Part shown: positions 11,005-23,611 of the stretch, in pieces | Layout: the number at the start of each line of letters is the position of its first letter | Position numbering within the stretch: position 1 is the first letter of the stretch | DNA from: Parelaphostrongylus tenuis | Lineage: Eukaryota; Nematoda; Chromadorea; Rhabditida; Metastrongylidae | Assembly: GCA_019055375.1 (NCBI GenBank) | Contig: JAHQIW010002298.1 | Span: forward strand, 1-64,000 | Reading direction: 5' to 3' | DNA: 64,000 nucleotides | Notes under the pieces: generated by a model | What the model was told of the DNA's origin: nothing | What the model saw: the letters and a program-made list of their open reading frames with translations, nothing else | Databases searched by the model: none | Made by a program: the position numbers and the translations under genes

Positions 11005-11008
<4 letters not shown>
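10773..11008 (+). mobile_element. tRNA-derived SINE, copy 1
   Basis: The head is tRNA-like: GAGCGCATGTGGCGCAATGG (A box region) and GGTTCGATTTC (B box) about 40 bases later. A unique body follows (CACCAAGCCATCCATCCC, CATGGCGCATCCCTCAGG) with tail TTTATCCTTT. Compared with the copies at 19.8 and 21.1 kb, an internal piece of about 60 bases is missing. RNA polymerase III transcription is inferred from the two boxes. Confidence 0.85.

Positions 11009-11050
<42 letters not shown>
11009..11050. repeat. (TA)n microsatellite at SINE tail
   Basis: Nearly pure AT/TA repeat with one C, directly after the SINE 3' end; the tail probably seeded the expansion. Confidence 0.93.
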
Positions 11051-11329
11051 CTTTTCGCTGTCAGCATAACTGGGATTATTGTCGACATGTGCTACCGGAC
11101 CAAATCGTTACAGGTTAGTTGCTGACAGCTGCGATATATTATATTGATGAAAGAGTTGTGACAGAGCGGTGGTGACCCTATGGCGCAGTGGTACCCACGC
11201 CTCGCTATAGGTCAAACATAGTTTATACTCCCGTTAGGAGTCGAATGTCTTGCATATTAATGAACATCATTCAATATATTGTAAGGTCCAATAATGTTGA
11301 GTGAACTGTAGAACTTTGAGGTCATACGA

Positions 11330-11425
11330 AGATCGAACCCGCATTAGGCAATCTGCGGAGGCGCGTGCAACGAATTGCGCTACCAACGCGTGTTTAACCA
11401 CCACTCTGTCCAGGTTACAACGCAT
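11330..11425 (-). repeat. tRNA-like fragment, second SINE-type family
   Basis: Minus strand reads as a tRNA-like head (TTGGTAGCGCAATTCGTTGC) and a B box GGGTTCGATCTTC. Related pieces (CGTCGGTAGCGCGATTCATT) sit at the inner ends of both arms of inverted repeat 2, near 9,580-9,625 and 11,460-11,505. There is no clean cloverleaf, so it is not called a tRNA gene. Confidence 0.45.
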
Positions 11426-12319
11426 CAGTCATCGAAAATGCGTTGTAACGTAGAAATAGTAGTGGTTATACAGGCGTCGGTAGCGCGATTCATTACATGC
11501 GCCCCTTAAAAGGTATAATGCGGTTTCACTCTCCGCCTAACGTCAGAATTTCGCACATCACTCTACATAATTAGGTAAATTTGTTACATTAGGCCAGTGA
11601 TTCAGTAGAAAGGATTTCTATTGATCACATATATCCAATATCTGCCATCGTAATTAGGATCAGTGCCAGTATAGCTTGACAAGTTAAACCCTTGACGGTG
11701 ATGACAAATCGAAGAGTTTTAGCTCAGAAGAGATGGTAATTCAAGCGTTAGTGGTGCAATTAATTAGCACGCACCCTCGAGAAGAGGGGATTGCTGAATA
11801 GAATTAAATCTGATGTCAAAGTTTTGCACATCATGAGACATTATTGGGTACATTCGTAACACGATACTACAGCTAAAAAGCGGTAAATAAGAAGAACTCT
11901 TAATGTAAGGCCACTAATCGTCGAACTCGTTAAAAAAATATGCCTAAGCGATTAATCTGAGTAAAATGTATAGCCATGTGCCTATATGAAGATCTGAAAA
12001 TACACTTGGCACAGTGGCGACGAAGAGGTCGGTAACGAAACGATGACATATTGGTAAAGATGCTCTCATCAAATTCTGGTTTTTGGAATAGCGAGTCAGA
12101 CCATGAACAGAAATATAGTTGGGGGCCGATTTTGGCGTTTTATTCATCACCTATGCTGAGGGGTCGAGTGTAGAACTTGCGCAGCGCAGAAGAATGTTGA
12201 TTGGGAAAGCACCACCGTCGAGATATCAATTGGTTTGCCACTTCAATTGAGTACCGTTCCATTACTAAATCTAAAGCAGTACTAGAGCAATATGCCTCAC
12301 AATAATGTTTGAGCCATGC

Positions 12320-12389
12320 GTGTGGTCCGTTAGGGGCGCTTATGCAGTGCAATAAACGTATTTCGGCCTTTGAGCCTCGTCAGCCACAC
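12320..12389 (-). ncRNA. Hammerhead-like motif, inverted copy
   Basis: Mirror of the motif at 8,685-8,754: CTGACGA, a GGCT/GGCC stem II, GAAA and a perfectly paired GTGTGG/CCACAC stem I. GAAAC has become GAAAT here. Confidence 0.42.
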
Positions 12390-12759
12390 GGTACCTTTCG
12401 TCTGAGCCAGTCCTTTTTGGGAAAGAACCTTCTTACATAGGGGGCTCGCAGACGTACTATTTACACGCACCATTAAACGATGATAATTACCAAATGGTCA
12501 GTGCTGTGCATTCGATTGCTCTTGACTGGTAATCGTGAAATGTCATATCATTCGTTTCCAGTGCTTTCCTGAAACCATGCTCAGATTTCGATATGCGTAA
12601 TAATATTTTTGATACTTTTATTGCGAGCGTTTTATCAAGACCACGCTCAAAATTCATTAGATCTCTTCTTATTTGAGCTAACATGTCATACGGTCTGGTA
12701 AAGGGCTCTTGTATAACCCGATAATTACATCTGACTTCAAAATAATTCCAAAAAAAGAA

Positions 12760-13585
12760 TGTCTAGGGCCTAAACGAGGTTGGTACGCCAGGGCCATACA
12801 CCGGTGTTTCGAATGTTTCGGTCTCCTCGTCAGTGACCCCCGCCCCACATTAAGCCCTGCATTGTAGCAAGTAGGGAGGAGTATGTGGTGATGGCATAGT
12901 GTACAATGACACTGGCCCATATTTTTGAGTTATTCATTATTGTTATTGCTTTGTGTAAGTGCCCAAACAGACCACATGTATGGCTCAAAAATAATTATGA
13001 GGCATATTGAAATTCGAGTGTGGTCCTAGGGAAACACTTCAAACGAGTGGTACTCAAGAAATTATTTGACGTTTTTCGGGAGCGCTGGCAAGCGCTAATC
13101 GTTGCTGCCCGCAATAGTTGAGTGAATTTCTGAACTGAACTTTTAAGGAATTGCTCAAGCGATGCGAGGTTAGTAAACGTAGTAATAGTTAATACGGCAA
13201 AACACCCCCCCCCCCAGGTGTAAAAGCATAAATCTCAGCAGTAGAATTTTGAAGTTGTTCTCACAGTCGTGGCGAGGTAGTATAAACATCAACGCGCAAA
13301 GCCTCCAAAGCGTTATGGATAAGAGTTCAAAAAAAAACTAAAAAAATATTGGTTTTGACGAATGCGTTAATATTACCAAAAATTGACGTCTTTTTTCCGT
13401 TTCATCTTCTCACCTAACCTGAAGATGTAAAGAGCATTCCAATTCATAAGATAGTTTATCACAGCACACGTCTCGAAATCCAGGAAAACAAACTTACTGA
13501 ATCATCCAGTTGACTGCTGCTACTAGTGCTACGACCCTAGTTTCACCAACTTCGCCTCGAATAAGCAAGACAACTTCTCAGAATT
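12760..13585 (-). repeat. Dispersed ~840-bp hammerhead module, copy 3
   Basis: Inverted copy of 7,497-8,335 within the right arm of inverted repeat 2; the poly-G run is an 11-C run on this strand near 13,205. Confidence 0.8.
12791..12839 (-). ncRNA. Degenerate hammerhead motif, inverted copy
   Basis: Mirror of 8,236-8,284, with the same disrupted stem II and intact stem I and III strands. Confidence 0.48.
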
Positions 13586-14065
13586 ACTAATTACTACTAC
13601 TGAAGTGTGTAAGAGAACGGATTTAATATTTTGAGTATAGGATTTGCACTCGCGGTATGATGTTATGGAAATTTAGGCCAACAGTACGGAGTTTCTGCAG
13701 GAAAGTACGGGCGCAATAATGGACTCTGCGCGCCAAACTTAGTGATCACTCTCACCTCAGTACTTGATTCCTCTACAACGCGTTCATCCATCTTCTGTGG
13801 GTGTATTGTTTGATACCGATAAGATGAAACTAATTGCAGACAATGAGTGTAACAATGGTAAGCTAACTAATAAAATATCAGGGAGCTTACACCGTCATAT
13901 ATTGAAAATCATGGCTGTCGTTTTGTCCGATTGTCATAGGTGTTAGTGTCGTTATACTAAATGAAGGATACGCAATATCTGAATGTTTACCCGTCAGCGT
14001 TTGAGAATATTCAATGAGGTGCAGAAGAGGAAGTGAAATTTTTGTAAGTACAATTGATGTGTGTC

Positions 14066-16580
14066 GATTCGCTCTTCCTTGCGAGGTACTACACGACAAG
14101 AACTCTTTATTCAGCAGCTTTTCTAGCATTCATAATGTGTTGTAACTATGTATTCAATAATATTTAGTAATATGCAAATCATTAAACCTTGAGCGAGAGT
14201 TGACCCCAGTTCTCACCCCTGCCGCGGTGCGCACTAATTGTTGCACTATCGGGACCTGTGTTCCGCTATCACTCTTCTTGCTCTGTTGCTTACCAATTCA
14301 AATCGTTGACGGTTGATTGTTGAGAGAAGAGTGACAGCAGAACAGATATCCGATAGTGCAATGATTAGCAAGCGCTCCCGGAAAGTATGGGATGAGGACT
14401 CAGCTTCCATCTGAGGTTCAAAATCTTGCATGTCACAGAAACTATCAATTGTGAAGATGTACCACATAGTTTTAAGCTACTTAATCACTCTACTTGCATC
14501 TGTTTGCTCTTTGTCACTTAATTTTCGTTGATCTCGTTTTCATTGACTAGATCTCAAGTTTGGGTGTTAGAATGTTTATACTAACAATGACAGAATAACA
14601 ATGATGACAATACAAGGTAAGACAGGCACCGAAATACTTAAGGATCGATAAATTGGAATGAAATATTGGAAAATCGCCTAATGGTGTGAAGGTGCGCGAC
14701 CAAGGGGGTCATTAGTCAACTCACGCGCACTCGCCAAGGCAGCCACGTACTTTGAGGCGATGATCGGTCGATATTGCATCGCTCTTACGACATCGCGTCA
14801 GCGGCACGTGACTTCGCCAAAGACCACCTTGTTCGCGCATGCGAACTCAGCTTATTTCGCCTGCTGCATTGCAGAAACAAGGTTGTTTTAGGAGATGAGC
14901 AGAGCTTCGGAATCACAAACGATTACGCTATCGAATGATAATAAATCAAAGAAAGAGCTCTGTCCAGCGAAAAATATGCGCGTCTGTAACGCAATTAACT
15001 TTTCTCTGCAACAGCGTCAAAAAAGACTTTTTCGAAAATAGGCGACGTTGAGCTGTAGCCTGAAGTCTGAGCTTTTGAATGATTGCTAACGTTTCTATGA
15101 AAAGTTCCTATTCAGCGATTTCCAGCGAGATCCTATCCAGTTTTCATTTGTCCTCTCTTAGCCAAATAGAACCCAACAAAGTAATGCCGGAGTTACTATA
15201 TGAAAAACGTATGACTTGATGGTGTAGTGAGGACGTACGCTGCCGCGCAAAAGATATATTAGAGGTTTGCTTCAGTGACACCAACCATCATGTTCCGAAT
15301 CATGTTGGTGTCTTAGCACTTTTGTGGTTACATTCCGCATCGTGTCCTTCCGTTAGAAATGAATTAGACACATGGGAGGAGTTATATGATCAATACTACA
15401 ATTACACTTCCTTTAAATTAGTTGGACATTCTTCTCGGAAGTTTCGTCTAATATGCATGATAAACGTTTTTTACTTCGGGTTGGTCTTTGAAAATAATAG
15501 TCAACAAGTCTTTAGCTGAAATACCCCTGCCATAAAAAGAACTTCATGAAAGCTTGGCATTCAACTCAAAAGCAGCGGACGAATACGTAGCATCAAATGA
15601 CACTGCTATGTTCGTGTGTAAATACTGTCAGTTTCAAAGCAGAGAAAAAATAGTATTTCCTGTTTCAGTGAATTCAGACTTCACCATCTCTTAACTATTT
15701 CCAAATTCTGTTATTCAAATTGCTCATTTGATTCATGAGAGCAGCCAGTCGATTGCATTATGATTCCACCAAATGTGTATACTGCTGAACCTGCGAATCA
15801 TCTATGCAGTAAATTACATATGGAAAAGTACCCTTCTGAACTTCACATGAATATTGTGGAGGAGGGGTGGAGTAATGGTTAATGATCCAGTGTATCAGAG
15901 AACAAAGCGACAGACGATGCCTTGGTTGGCTCCTCTTAACAACACTTTATTGGCAATCAATCAGCCTGGAATCGTCTTAGCTATCCTACCCTCAAAATTC
16001 TAAGGAAAATCGTCTCGACCAACATTAAACGGCATTCATGGCGAAGTCAAAATCCTCACGCACCAGCCGAACCAACATACAAATTTTTCGAAGGCTTTCG
16101 TGAGCGATAAATGCAAGAAAATCGATCAAATCCAAGAACTGCTTGGTTAGCACACTTAGTTGTAATAACGGCTCGCGTATGCACGTCCAGGTTTCAAAGC
16201 TGCATATCACTCTACTTCACTGGATATATTCGCATACCTGATAGGTGTGGAGGATGAAAGCGGCGGAACGAATCCATTACAATAAGTTCTGTAAACCGCA
16301 GAGTGATGTCGTGACAATTATTCTTATATATATAGCATTTCCCCATAGTTTTTTTCCCTGCATTTCGACGCTTTTCTTACTCTACAGGTCCATAGATAAG
16401 AGCGCTCTGCGCTGGAAATGTTACTCAACAGTAATGTTATTAATGTGGTAACTTCTATTAAGTTTTAGTCATTCTTATTCTTCAAAAGACCTCTCATTGT
16501 CGAAATCTTGAGTGTCTGCCCGTCTTTTATTTGTAAAACTCAAGCCTCTCTTGGTAATTCGGTTGCTATATATTTAGAAA
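14066..16580. other. Gene-free stretch with decayed repeats
   Basis: No coding signal seen. A tRNA-like head is visible near 14,340-14,430 (GATAGTGCAATGATTAGCAA). A fragment of the diverged element found at 33, 39 and 53 kb lies near 14,930-15,180, and a further tRNA-like start lies near 15,860. Confidence 0.5.
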
Positions 16581-16589
16581 AAACAATCA

Positions 16590-17090
16590 ATCAACATTGT
16601 AATCACCACCTTAGTCAATAAAATTCAACCATTTGCTGGGCTAAGATTGGATGCTTTTTTCTTAAGCAGAATGACGCTAATAATCAAAGAGGCTGATAAG
16701 ATCATTTTGAGCTTGTTGTAGTCTTTGAAAATTTTCTCCCGCAGATGTTCTCTCAGGGTGCGGAGGAGATGATAATCCGATGATGCAGTACCAGGGTTGT
16801 ACGTCGGATATGTTAACGTGGTCTAGTCCAGTTGTAATGCTGGGAAAGGGCGACAATGAGTCGTTTTGAACGCTTCTCGCGCACTGATGTGGCCAACATC
16901 CGGAGTTGTCCCTCGTAAACGTGTGCGTTGATTGTCAAGTTGTTTTCGAATAGAACCCAAAATGGTATGCTCGCAATCTCAGGAAATCGATTGCATAATC
17001 TTTTTGTGAGAATTGGTTTTAGATGAGGTGGCGGGTTAGCACGTCATTTTGCAGCAACCCATTTCATACATGGCGAGCGATGAAGCTACG
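16590..17090 (-). mobile_element. mariner transposase relic A
   Basis: Minus-strand translation in broken frames shows mariner features in order: WVLFENNLTINAHVYEGQL, LRMLATSVREKRSKRLIVA, a decayed HDNARP block, LREHLREKIFKDYNKLKND-type sequence and a QMVEFY-like end. Stops and lost catalytic residues show it is dead. Confidence 0.7.
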
Positions 17091-17279
17091 GCCGTATCCA
17101 AGCGATACTGAAACGCTCTCCAACATACCACAGCCTTTAGCAATAGTCCTATATGAGAAAGAAAAGCAATTGAATGAAATATGTTTAAAAAAATCATGGG
17201 ACAACAGTATACACAGAGTGTGTAAAAGTTCTGATATTTTTTTCAGATGTTTCAAAAGTAAAAAATGCTGTATACAAAA

Positions 17280-18290
17280 GCGAATTCATTCAACTGAAGA
17301 AACAATTACGTTTACTAGATCAACAGTCATAATTAAAGACAAAAAAGTCTTTAGCGAATCCCCAAATTTGCCTCTTCTGGCCTCTATATATTTACGAAGT
17401 AGCTTACGAAAATTTCCATCCATGCTCGGGCACGTTTCCACCGTATATTCGTCCCAAACACGTGTCAAAACCATTTTAAGAGCGTCTACGGTAGTGCACT
17501 GAGTAGCCGAAACTTTTTTTAATATGGATCACACGAATCAATCTATTGGATTGATATGCGAGAAGGTTTACGACCGAATGTTCTTTTCTTAAACGGATCT
17601 GGAAACACCCCTTAGCAAATGGCAATTGCAAAAGGTTTAAATACGAGGAGCCCAATTTTGCTAGAGCGTGAATTCGTTGGCACCAAAGTGTTGATTACTC
17701 CAAGACTCCAATACATCCCGTAAAACATGCCGCTGATAGCTGGCAACGTTGATTTTAACTTTTCCGTTGGTGAAGACCAGTGACGGATTTACGATGGGGA
17801 GAGCGTCGGTCCAGACCACCACGGAAGCCGAAAAATCACCTGGTTCCGGCTGATGCAGACTTCTGCTAACTCTTCTCCAATAGCTAACGTCGATTCTGGC
17901 GAATTTGATGTCGTTCGACCGTGAAAATCTTCTCATCTGTGCAAAGCGCCTTGGCCAAATAAACAGCAGCGCTTAAATGATTTATTCAACGAGTACTTTG
18001 AGAGCCGTTCTTCTTTCATAGTTTCGTCGAGAAAGTGAACACGAGAGCTTGCAGCTGCGCAGCTTCAGCTCATTTTTGACAATGTTTCGGATGCTCCACT
18101 CGCTCACAAGCTTTTCGAGCCGTTTTGTACATCGAACGCTCCGGATTTGGTTTAATCTGGCAACGAGTCTTCTGAATTTTTCCGGAGAACACGACGTGGT
18201 CGAACGATCTTTTCGAAGGCAATCTTCAAATACTCCAGTCTCTTTAAAAAGTTTAAAGGGTTTCTAGACACTTGCTCGTTTGAAACCACT
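17280..18290 (-). mobile_element. Tc1/mariner transposase relic B
   Basis: A second, different transposase in minus orientation, N- to C-terminal from about 18,270 to 17,290. It shows VVVWTDALP, LVFTNGKVKINVASYQ and HFGANEFTL, then after frameshifts TRVWDEYTVETCPSMDGNFR. These match the central and C-terminal parts of Tc1/mariner transposases with the VWDEI...SIDNFRKR tail. Longest intact piece is 91 codons. Inactive. Confidence 0.7.
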
Positions 18291-18429
18291 GGATTTTAAC
18301 AGTGTCTGCCGTTTTAATTCCCGTCTTGTGAAACTCAAACGTTAATTTTTACCGTCCATAACTTAAGCATAACTGAAAATAAACAAATGAATGAGACAGA
18401 TTTTAGACCAAAAATGGACAAAGAATTCA

Positions 18430-18625
18430 ATAAAATTGTCAGCATTAATTAAGAATATTATATCAATACTAAAATTCTTCATAAGTTATATAAAGATTTC
18501 ACAACCGCAATATCACTATTCTATAATAACATCAATATCGACGTAAGAAGAGGTGTTCAACAAGGCGACACAATTTCTCCAAAATTATTCACTGCCACTC
18601 TTGAATTTTGAAATCAAATTTGCGA
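18430..18625 (+). mobile_element. RTE-type LINE reverse transcriptase fragment
   Basis: Plus-strand translation gives KILHKLYKDFTTAISLFYNN and VRRGVQQGDTISPKLFTATL, the motif before the catalytic block of RTE-clade reverse transcriptases. Truncated at both sides. Confidence 0.75.
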
Positions 18626-18639
18626 TGTTCGTGTAGGTC

Positions 18640-19735
18640 AGCGTCGATGCAAGACGCCGTGATGAAGAGAGGCCGACTGACCGACAATTCAAGAAATGGA
18701 CGTCTGCGAGAAGTCCATTGATAGCACTTTTTGAGAGGTAAGATGTTCCAAACTGTCCTCAGAATTAAACAAAATTCTCAAATTTTCTCCAGATCAAAGG
18801 ATTCTGAGTCATACCGCCGCGGAATCTTTATGCTGCCGAATTTGTGGCTGAATTGTTTTGATGTGGAAGGAGACTACCTCGAATATTAATTTGTCTTTTC
18901 TATGAGCTTAAGTGATTTACGAATAAATTTTCTATTCATTTTGGAAAATGGCAGAAATCATATACAGATTATCCCTGTATATATGTTGCTTTCGAAAAGG
19001 GTGAAATGCTAGATCGAATCCTGTCCGATATTCAAAGCTTTGCACACCACTCAGCGTTGGATATACTATCTGCAACATCATATCTCCTCTGCAGCCGTCA
19101 ATTAAAAGATTGCAGTTGCATATACAAATATCCATTATGTGCCAGCACGACTAGGTTCAGTGCTGATATCGACTTTTCAGGCCAAAAAGTTGACGACTGG
19201 TTGCTGACAGTTCGATCGAACTGTGTTTAAACAAAGGTGATGGCGAACGGAGCCCGGTAGTGCAATGGTCTGAACGTGTTTCTTAGAGCGTAAAGTTTGG
19301 GTTCGAATTCAAAATTTGCGCACAAATATTCTTTTAGTTCTCTTTTGGCAATGGCTTCACCGTTAATCAGTTTGTTGTGACATGTTCATGGTATTCGACT
19401 TTTGAACTCAAACAAACTTGCATATAAATGAATTGCACCAGATCATTTATGCTAAAAGGCGGGGCAGTCGTCTATTGAAAACTAAGATCTCACAAGACTG
19501 TATATTGAAGAAATGTAGTGGGCACGAACATTAAAATCATTAATCTTTTTTTACATAATGGAAACATTTTTGTAATTATTTGTTATTAACTCACCTTCTG
19601 TAGATATCAGGCAAGAACTATAGCGGTTATCAATCAAGAATCCTTGACAAGAAGAGAAATATACCATGTATTATCTGCGTGAATTTCCTCTATATTAGTA
19701 GAAAATTTAAATTACAAAGACATTTGCATTATTTT
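18640..19735. other. Gene-free stretch, one tRNA-like fragment
   Basis: A tRNA-like head GAGCCCGGTAGTGCAATGG with B box GGGTTCGAATTC lies at about 19,248-19,312, probably a SINE remnant. Nothing else recognisable. Confidence 0.5.
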
Positions 19736-19739
19736 TGGA

Positions 19740-20046
19740 AAGGATAAAAGGATAAAAAAGCTTACGGCGATGATCAATCCCTGAGGAATGCGCCATGCAT
19801 TCGACTTCAATTTTTAACTTCGTTTGAGGTGATTGGATGCATATCTGGTCCTAACATTGGCTCGCGGTAGGCTCCTGCTGAATCGAGTCAGTGCTGCTTG
19901 TCCTCCCAGACAAGTCTGAGACAGTCTGGTACCAATTTACTGCCCTTGAGGGATGGATGGCTTGGTGAGCCATGAACGCGTGATCAAACCGTCGACCTCG
20001 TGTGCGACGCAGAGCACCTCTAACCATTGCGCCACATGCGCTCTTA
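19740..20046 (-). mobile_element. tRNA-derived SINE, copy 2, near full length
   Basis: Longest copy seen, about 300 bases. On the minus strand it starts GAGCGCATGTGGCGCAATGG, continues through the body (TGGTACCAGACTGTCTCAGA, AATGCATGGCGCATTCCTCA) and ends in TTTTATCCTTTTATCC. The closest thing in the window to a full-length reference copy. Confidence 0.85.
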
Positions 20047-21030
20047 AAATGCGCAGCCGTAGTTTTTCATTCGCACATAGTTAAGGTTACTTAATTCTAT
20101 TTCAGAAAATTTTCTATACAAATAGACTTGTAAATCACTCAAAAATTAAGAAAATGCAGAGGATAAAGTGTTTGGAACTGGCCAACAAAACTGATGCACA
20201 ATTCGTTCGCGTTCATTCCTCTCATTTTAAGAAATGGATTTTAATTTCCCGAATACCAGTTGAGTGATGTGCATTGACTGCTGGCAATCTTTAATGTCTG
20301 ACTCATAAACGAGAGTAAATAATAGCAAAAGTTTTCGATCTGCGTCACGGATTCAACACGTTCAACTTTACACAAAATTTCACAAGGAAAACAATTACAT
20401 CGCCACAGATTTCCTCTACTCAAGTATAACAGATGAATGACAGTTGCTGAAGTCTCGATAAGACATCTCTGTAAAACAGATTATCAATGCACGATTTTAT
20501 AACTTCAACAGTATTACCATATGTGATTGAGTAAGTAAGGAAAAAGGAACACTCGTCGCATACGAATATGGTTTGAAAGAAACCGAAGCGGTGATTTCGG
20601 TCGATTATTTCAATGGTATATAACTCTTACTACCTGAATGCAGCACCTTTAGTAGTCCTATTCGATTACTTGCACGAGCCTTCATCACGCGTCATCAAGA
20701 ATCACTGCTAATCTGCTAGCGAGGTAAAATTTTTTCCTTCATAAACCATGACATTTCAAATTCGGCTCCTGTTGCCGAGGTTAGGTAATAGCTGATAACA
20801 CGGTAATGATTCAGGGATTTAGTCATATCTGGTCTGATATCCAGAGCCAAATGTTGAACTGGATCCTACTCAGGATACTCTGATAGGGTTGAGTTTCTCT
20901 TTCACTGTACATTACTTCTTGACATCCAGATATATTATATCACACAGTTGCAATAAAGCAAATGGATCTGTCAGAAAGCATTTAGTTTTCTGTTTTGTAG
21001 ATCTTGCCTTTACTACTCCTGACTGATACA
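20047..21030. other. Gene-free stretch
   Basis: AT-rich sequence with no ORF over 60 codons that resembles a known protein and no clear repeat. Confidence 0.5.
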
Positions 21031-21034
21031 TATA

Positions 21035-21332
21035 AGAAGGGTAAAGAATAAAGGATAAAGGTCTTGGAGTTGATCAATCCCTGGTGGATGCGTCATGCAT
21101 TCGTTTTCAATTTTTAACTTCGTTTGAGATGACTGAATGCATACCTGGCCTTTACAGTGACCTGCGATTCCCTCTAGCCGTATCGAGTTAGTGCTGCCCA
21201 TTTTTTAAGACTGGTCTGGTATCAATTTACTGACGCTGGAGAGGTGGATAGCCCGGTGAACAATGTGTGCGAGATTGAACCATTGCTTGTGTACGACAGA
21301 GCATCCCTATCCACTGCGCCACATGTGCTCCT
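21035..21332 (-). mobile_element. tRNA-derived SINE, copy 3
   Basis: Diverged copy of the same family, minus strand: head GAGCACATGTGGCGCAGTGG, body ATGCATGACGCATCCACCAG, tail TTTATCCTTTATTCTTTAC. Confidence 0.8.
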
Positions 21333-21334
21333 CA

Positions 21335-22981
21335 TGATGCCATAGGATTCAGAAATTAGTTTCGTACTATTAAATGTTATCTTAATAAAGATTTTATGCT
21401 CTTCTCACTTATCTAATAATCATGCATTGAGATGACCATCTCATTTCTGGATCCTCACGCTAGGAAACAGGATGTGAGAGTGAAGAGTGCGATGTTCTGA
21501 ACACTGTGCACAGGCAAACTGACACAGATTTTAGTCTAGTACGGTAGCAAAATTTTTTGTATTTCCTGCAACAGCCTTTCCATTTAAGCCCGCTCTACAT
21601 TTTACTAGGCCAACGCCGGGCTATAGTTTAACATACACAGCAATAAAGGATCTCTGTTGAAACATTTCTATAGTTTGCCCCATCTCAATGCTCCTCTCAT
21701 TACAGGTTTATTGAGTTTCCCCTTGCTCAGAAAAATGCAACTTAGAGTAAAGACTTATACTCCAGCAGCAAAAGCCATAGAGATGTTCGACATTTTCGTT
21801 TGAAAATCCTGCTAAGTGTAAAACTGCGTCACAACAGATTCGGTCGCGCCACATATTGCTGTCGTTTTTTTTCAACAAAAAAATTTTTACGAGCGAGCCC
21901 CATGTCGTTGCTTGTGGTATCCGGATCCCGACTTGAGTTACTTATCATGGTTACTGTAGAGAGTACAGGCACGTAGAGAAGATTTTTACTTACTTTTGGA
22001 AGTCATACGATTCTGCGTTATGTCGTTACTATTAACCGAAATGACCCGACGTCTTTCATCACAATTCATACCACTGGAGGTTATGTTCGATAACGCTGAG
22101 ACTATTGCACCATACTGTCAGGTGTTTGACACTCAAAAATATTCTGCAAAAGTATATTCTACTTAGAAATAGCAGAAATCTCATCACTCTGACTTCTGTT
22201 AGTCGGCCATGTCTTGGTGTTGTTTCAAATTGATGGATTACACACAAACGTGAAGTCTAAATAATATTCATTTGTTAATCTCATATCATCTGTTGCAGAT
22301 TGAGGAAGACTTTTTTCACGATTACGTTAATTCAGTTGTTTGAATCATATTTCTTTAGTCGTAGTTAAAACGGCGAAGTTTTTTTATGATCCACGAGATG
22401 TGTGCTCACTCTGACTGAGAGTGTTATACACACAGTGTAATGTTAACGTTATGCAGCTTGTCTGTAACGATGATGAACGTTTGCCGAAACAGTTCCACTA
22501 CTTAGTCAAGCTATTCTAGACCTCACTGATGTCTTCGCATAACTTTATTGAGATACAGAACCTCAATTTCTTTCGACGTTTCTCGTTTAAGCATGATACT
22601 ATTTGCTACGCTACTATTTGACTTACGTGCATAGAAACTAGTAGGAGCGGAAGCGCTCCTCAACAAGGAGATGATTTTTTTTCTTTTAAAAGATTTTAAG
22701 ACAATATCGTTGACACGACGACTGTAGTACACAGAGCACTACGAGGCTGTTCAGTTTTCGTTGTCGTCTTACCGAGCAGGTGACTAGCTTGATCGATTTC
22801 ATTTCTCATCACCCAGCGTTTATAGTCTGCACAGCTCGATCATTTAATATATATGTCTTTTTTTAATTAGGAACATGATTCCCTTTTCACACTACACCGT
22901 TTGTCAAATATAGTGACTTTTTCTAATATCAATAACTCTGTCAATAAATCAACATTAAGCAGGTGTTGCAAGCTATCTGTG

Positions 22982-23012
<31 letters not shown>

Positions 23013-23600
23013 TGTGTGTGTATATTGCAATATACTTGAATGATACCATACTAACAAGGGAAATCAACGACTCGTCATTACAGGATCGAACACTGCTTTC
23101 CTTTGTAAAATTCCTATGGCAATTCCTTTGGTTCGGCTTACTGTCACGTCGTGTAGAAGATATCAGTCTCACTATCAAACTATGTATGAAATACAACATT
23201 GACTTTATCCACTCGCTAGGTCATTTATGCTTAAGAGTGTCTTAAAATTTCTGTTCATAAGCGCGAGAGTGGTGAATACTTCATTAAATCTAAAGAGAAG
23301 TCGTCCATAGAGTGGCATATCTTTGCTCAATCCACCGAATTAAGTGATAACTTATTGTTGTTCTCAAATAACTTAATGCGGCTATCCCTATACTTTCGAG
23401 AGAAAAACCTTAGTATACAGTAGATTATATGCAGTACTAATAAAGCACACGTCATTATAGAAAAGGGTGCAGAGATTCATCAAAATCGTCGGCGAAACAA
23501 GTTACAGTTAGCTCAAAATTTTTTGAATCATAGATTTGGGCTAATAATTTTCAAATTTTCTTCATAAACTATTCTGTTTACGATTTTTCAGTGTAGAATG
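21335..23600. other. Gene-free stretch with GT microsatellite
   Basis: No gene recognised. ORFs of 60-110 codons here lack family resemblance; the longest, at 22,867-23,199 on the minus strand, runs through the GT microsatellite. Confidence 0.5.
22980..23022. repeat. (GT)n microsatellite
   Basis: About 40 bases of alternating T and G with one A. Confidence 0.95.
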
Positions 23601-23611
23601 TAATTCTACAT

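Larger units (their letters stand above)
9626..11454. other. Spacer of inverted repeat 2, no gene
   Basis: Holds a SINE copy, two TA microsatellites and tRNA-like fragments, annotated separately. The short ORFs, including one of 107 codons at 10,118-10,441, resemble no family. Confidence 0.6.
11455..14065. repeat. Right arm of inverted repeat 2
   Basis: Inverted partner of 7,012-9,625, with the mirrored hammerhead module and motifs. Confidence 0.88.
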
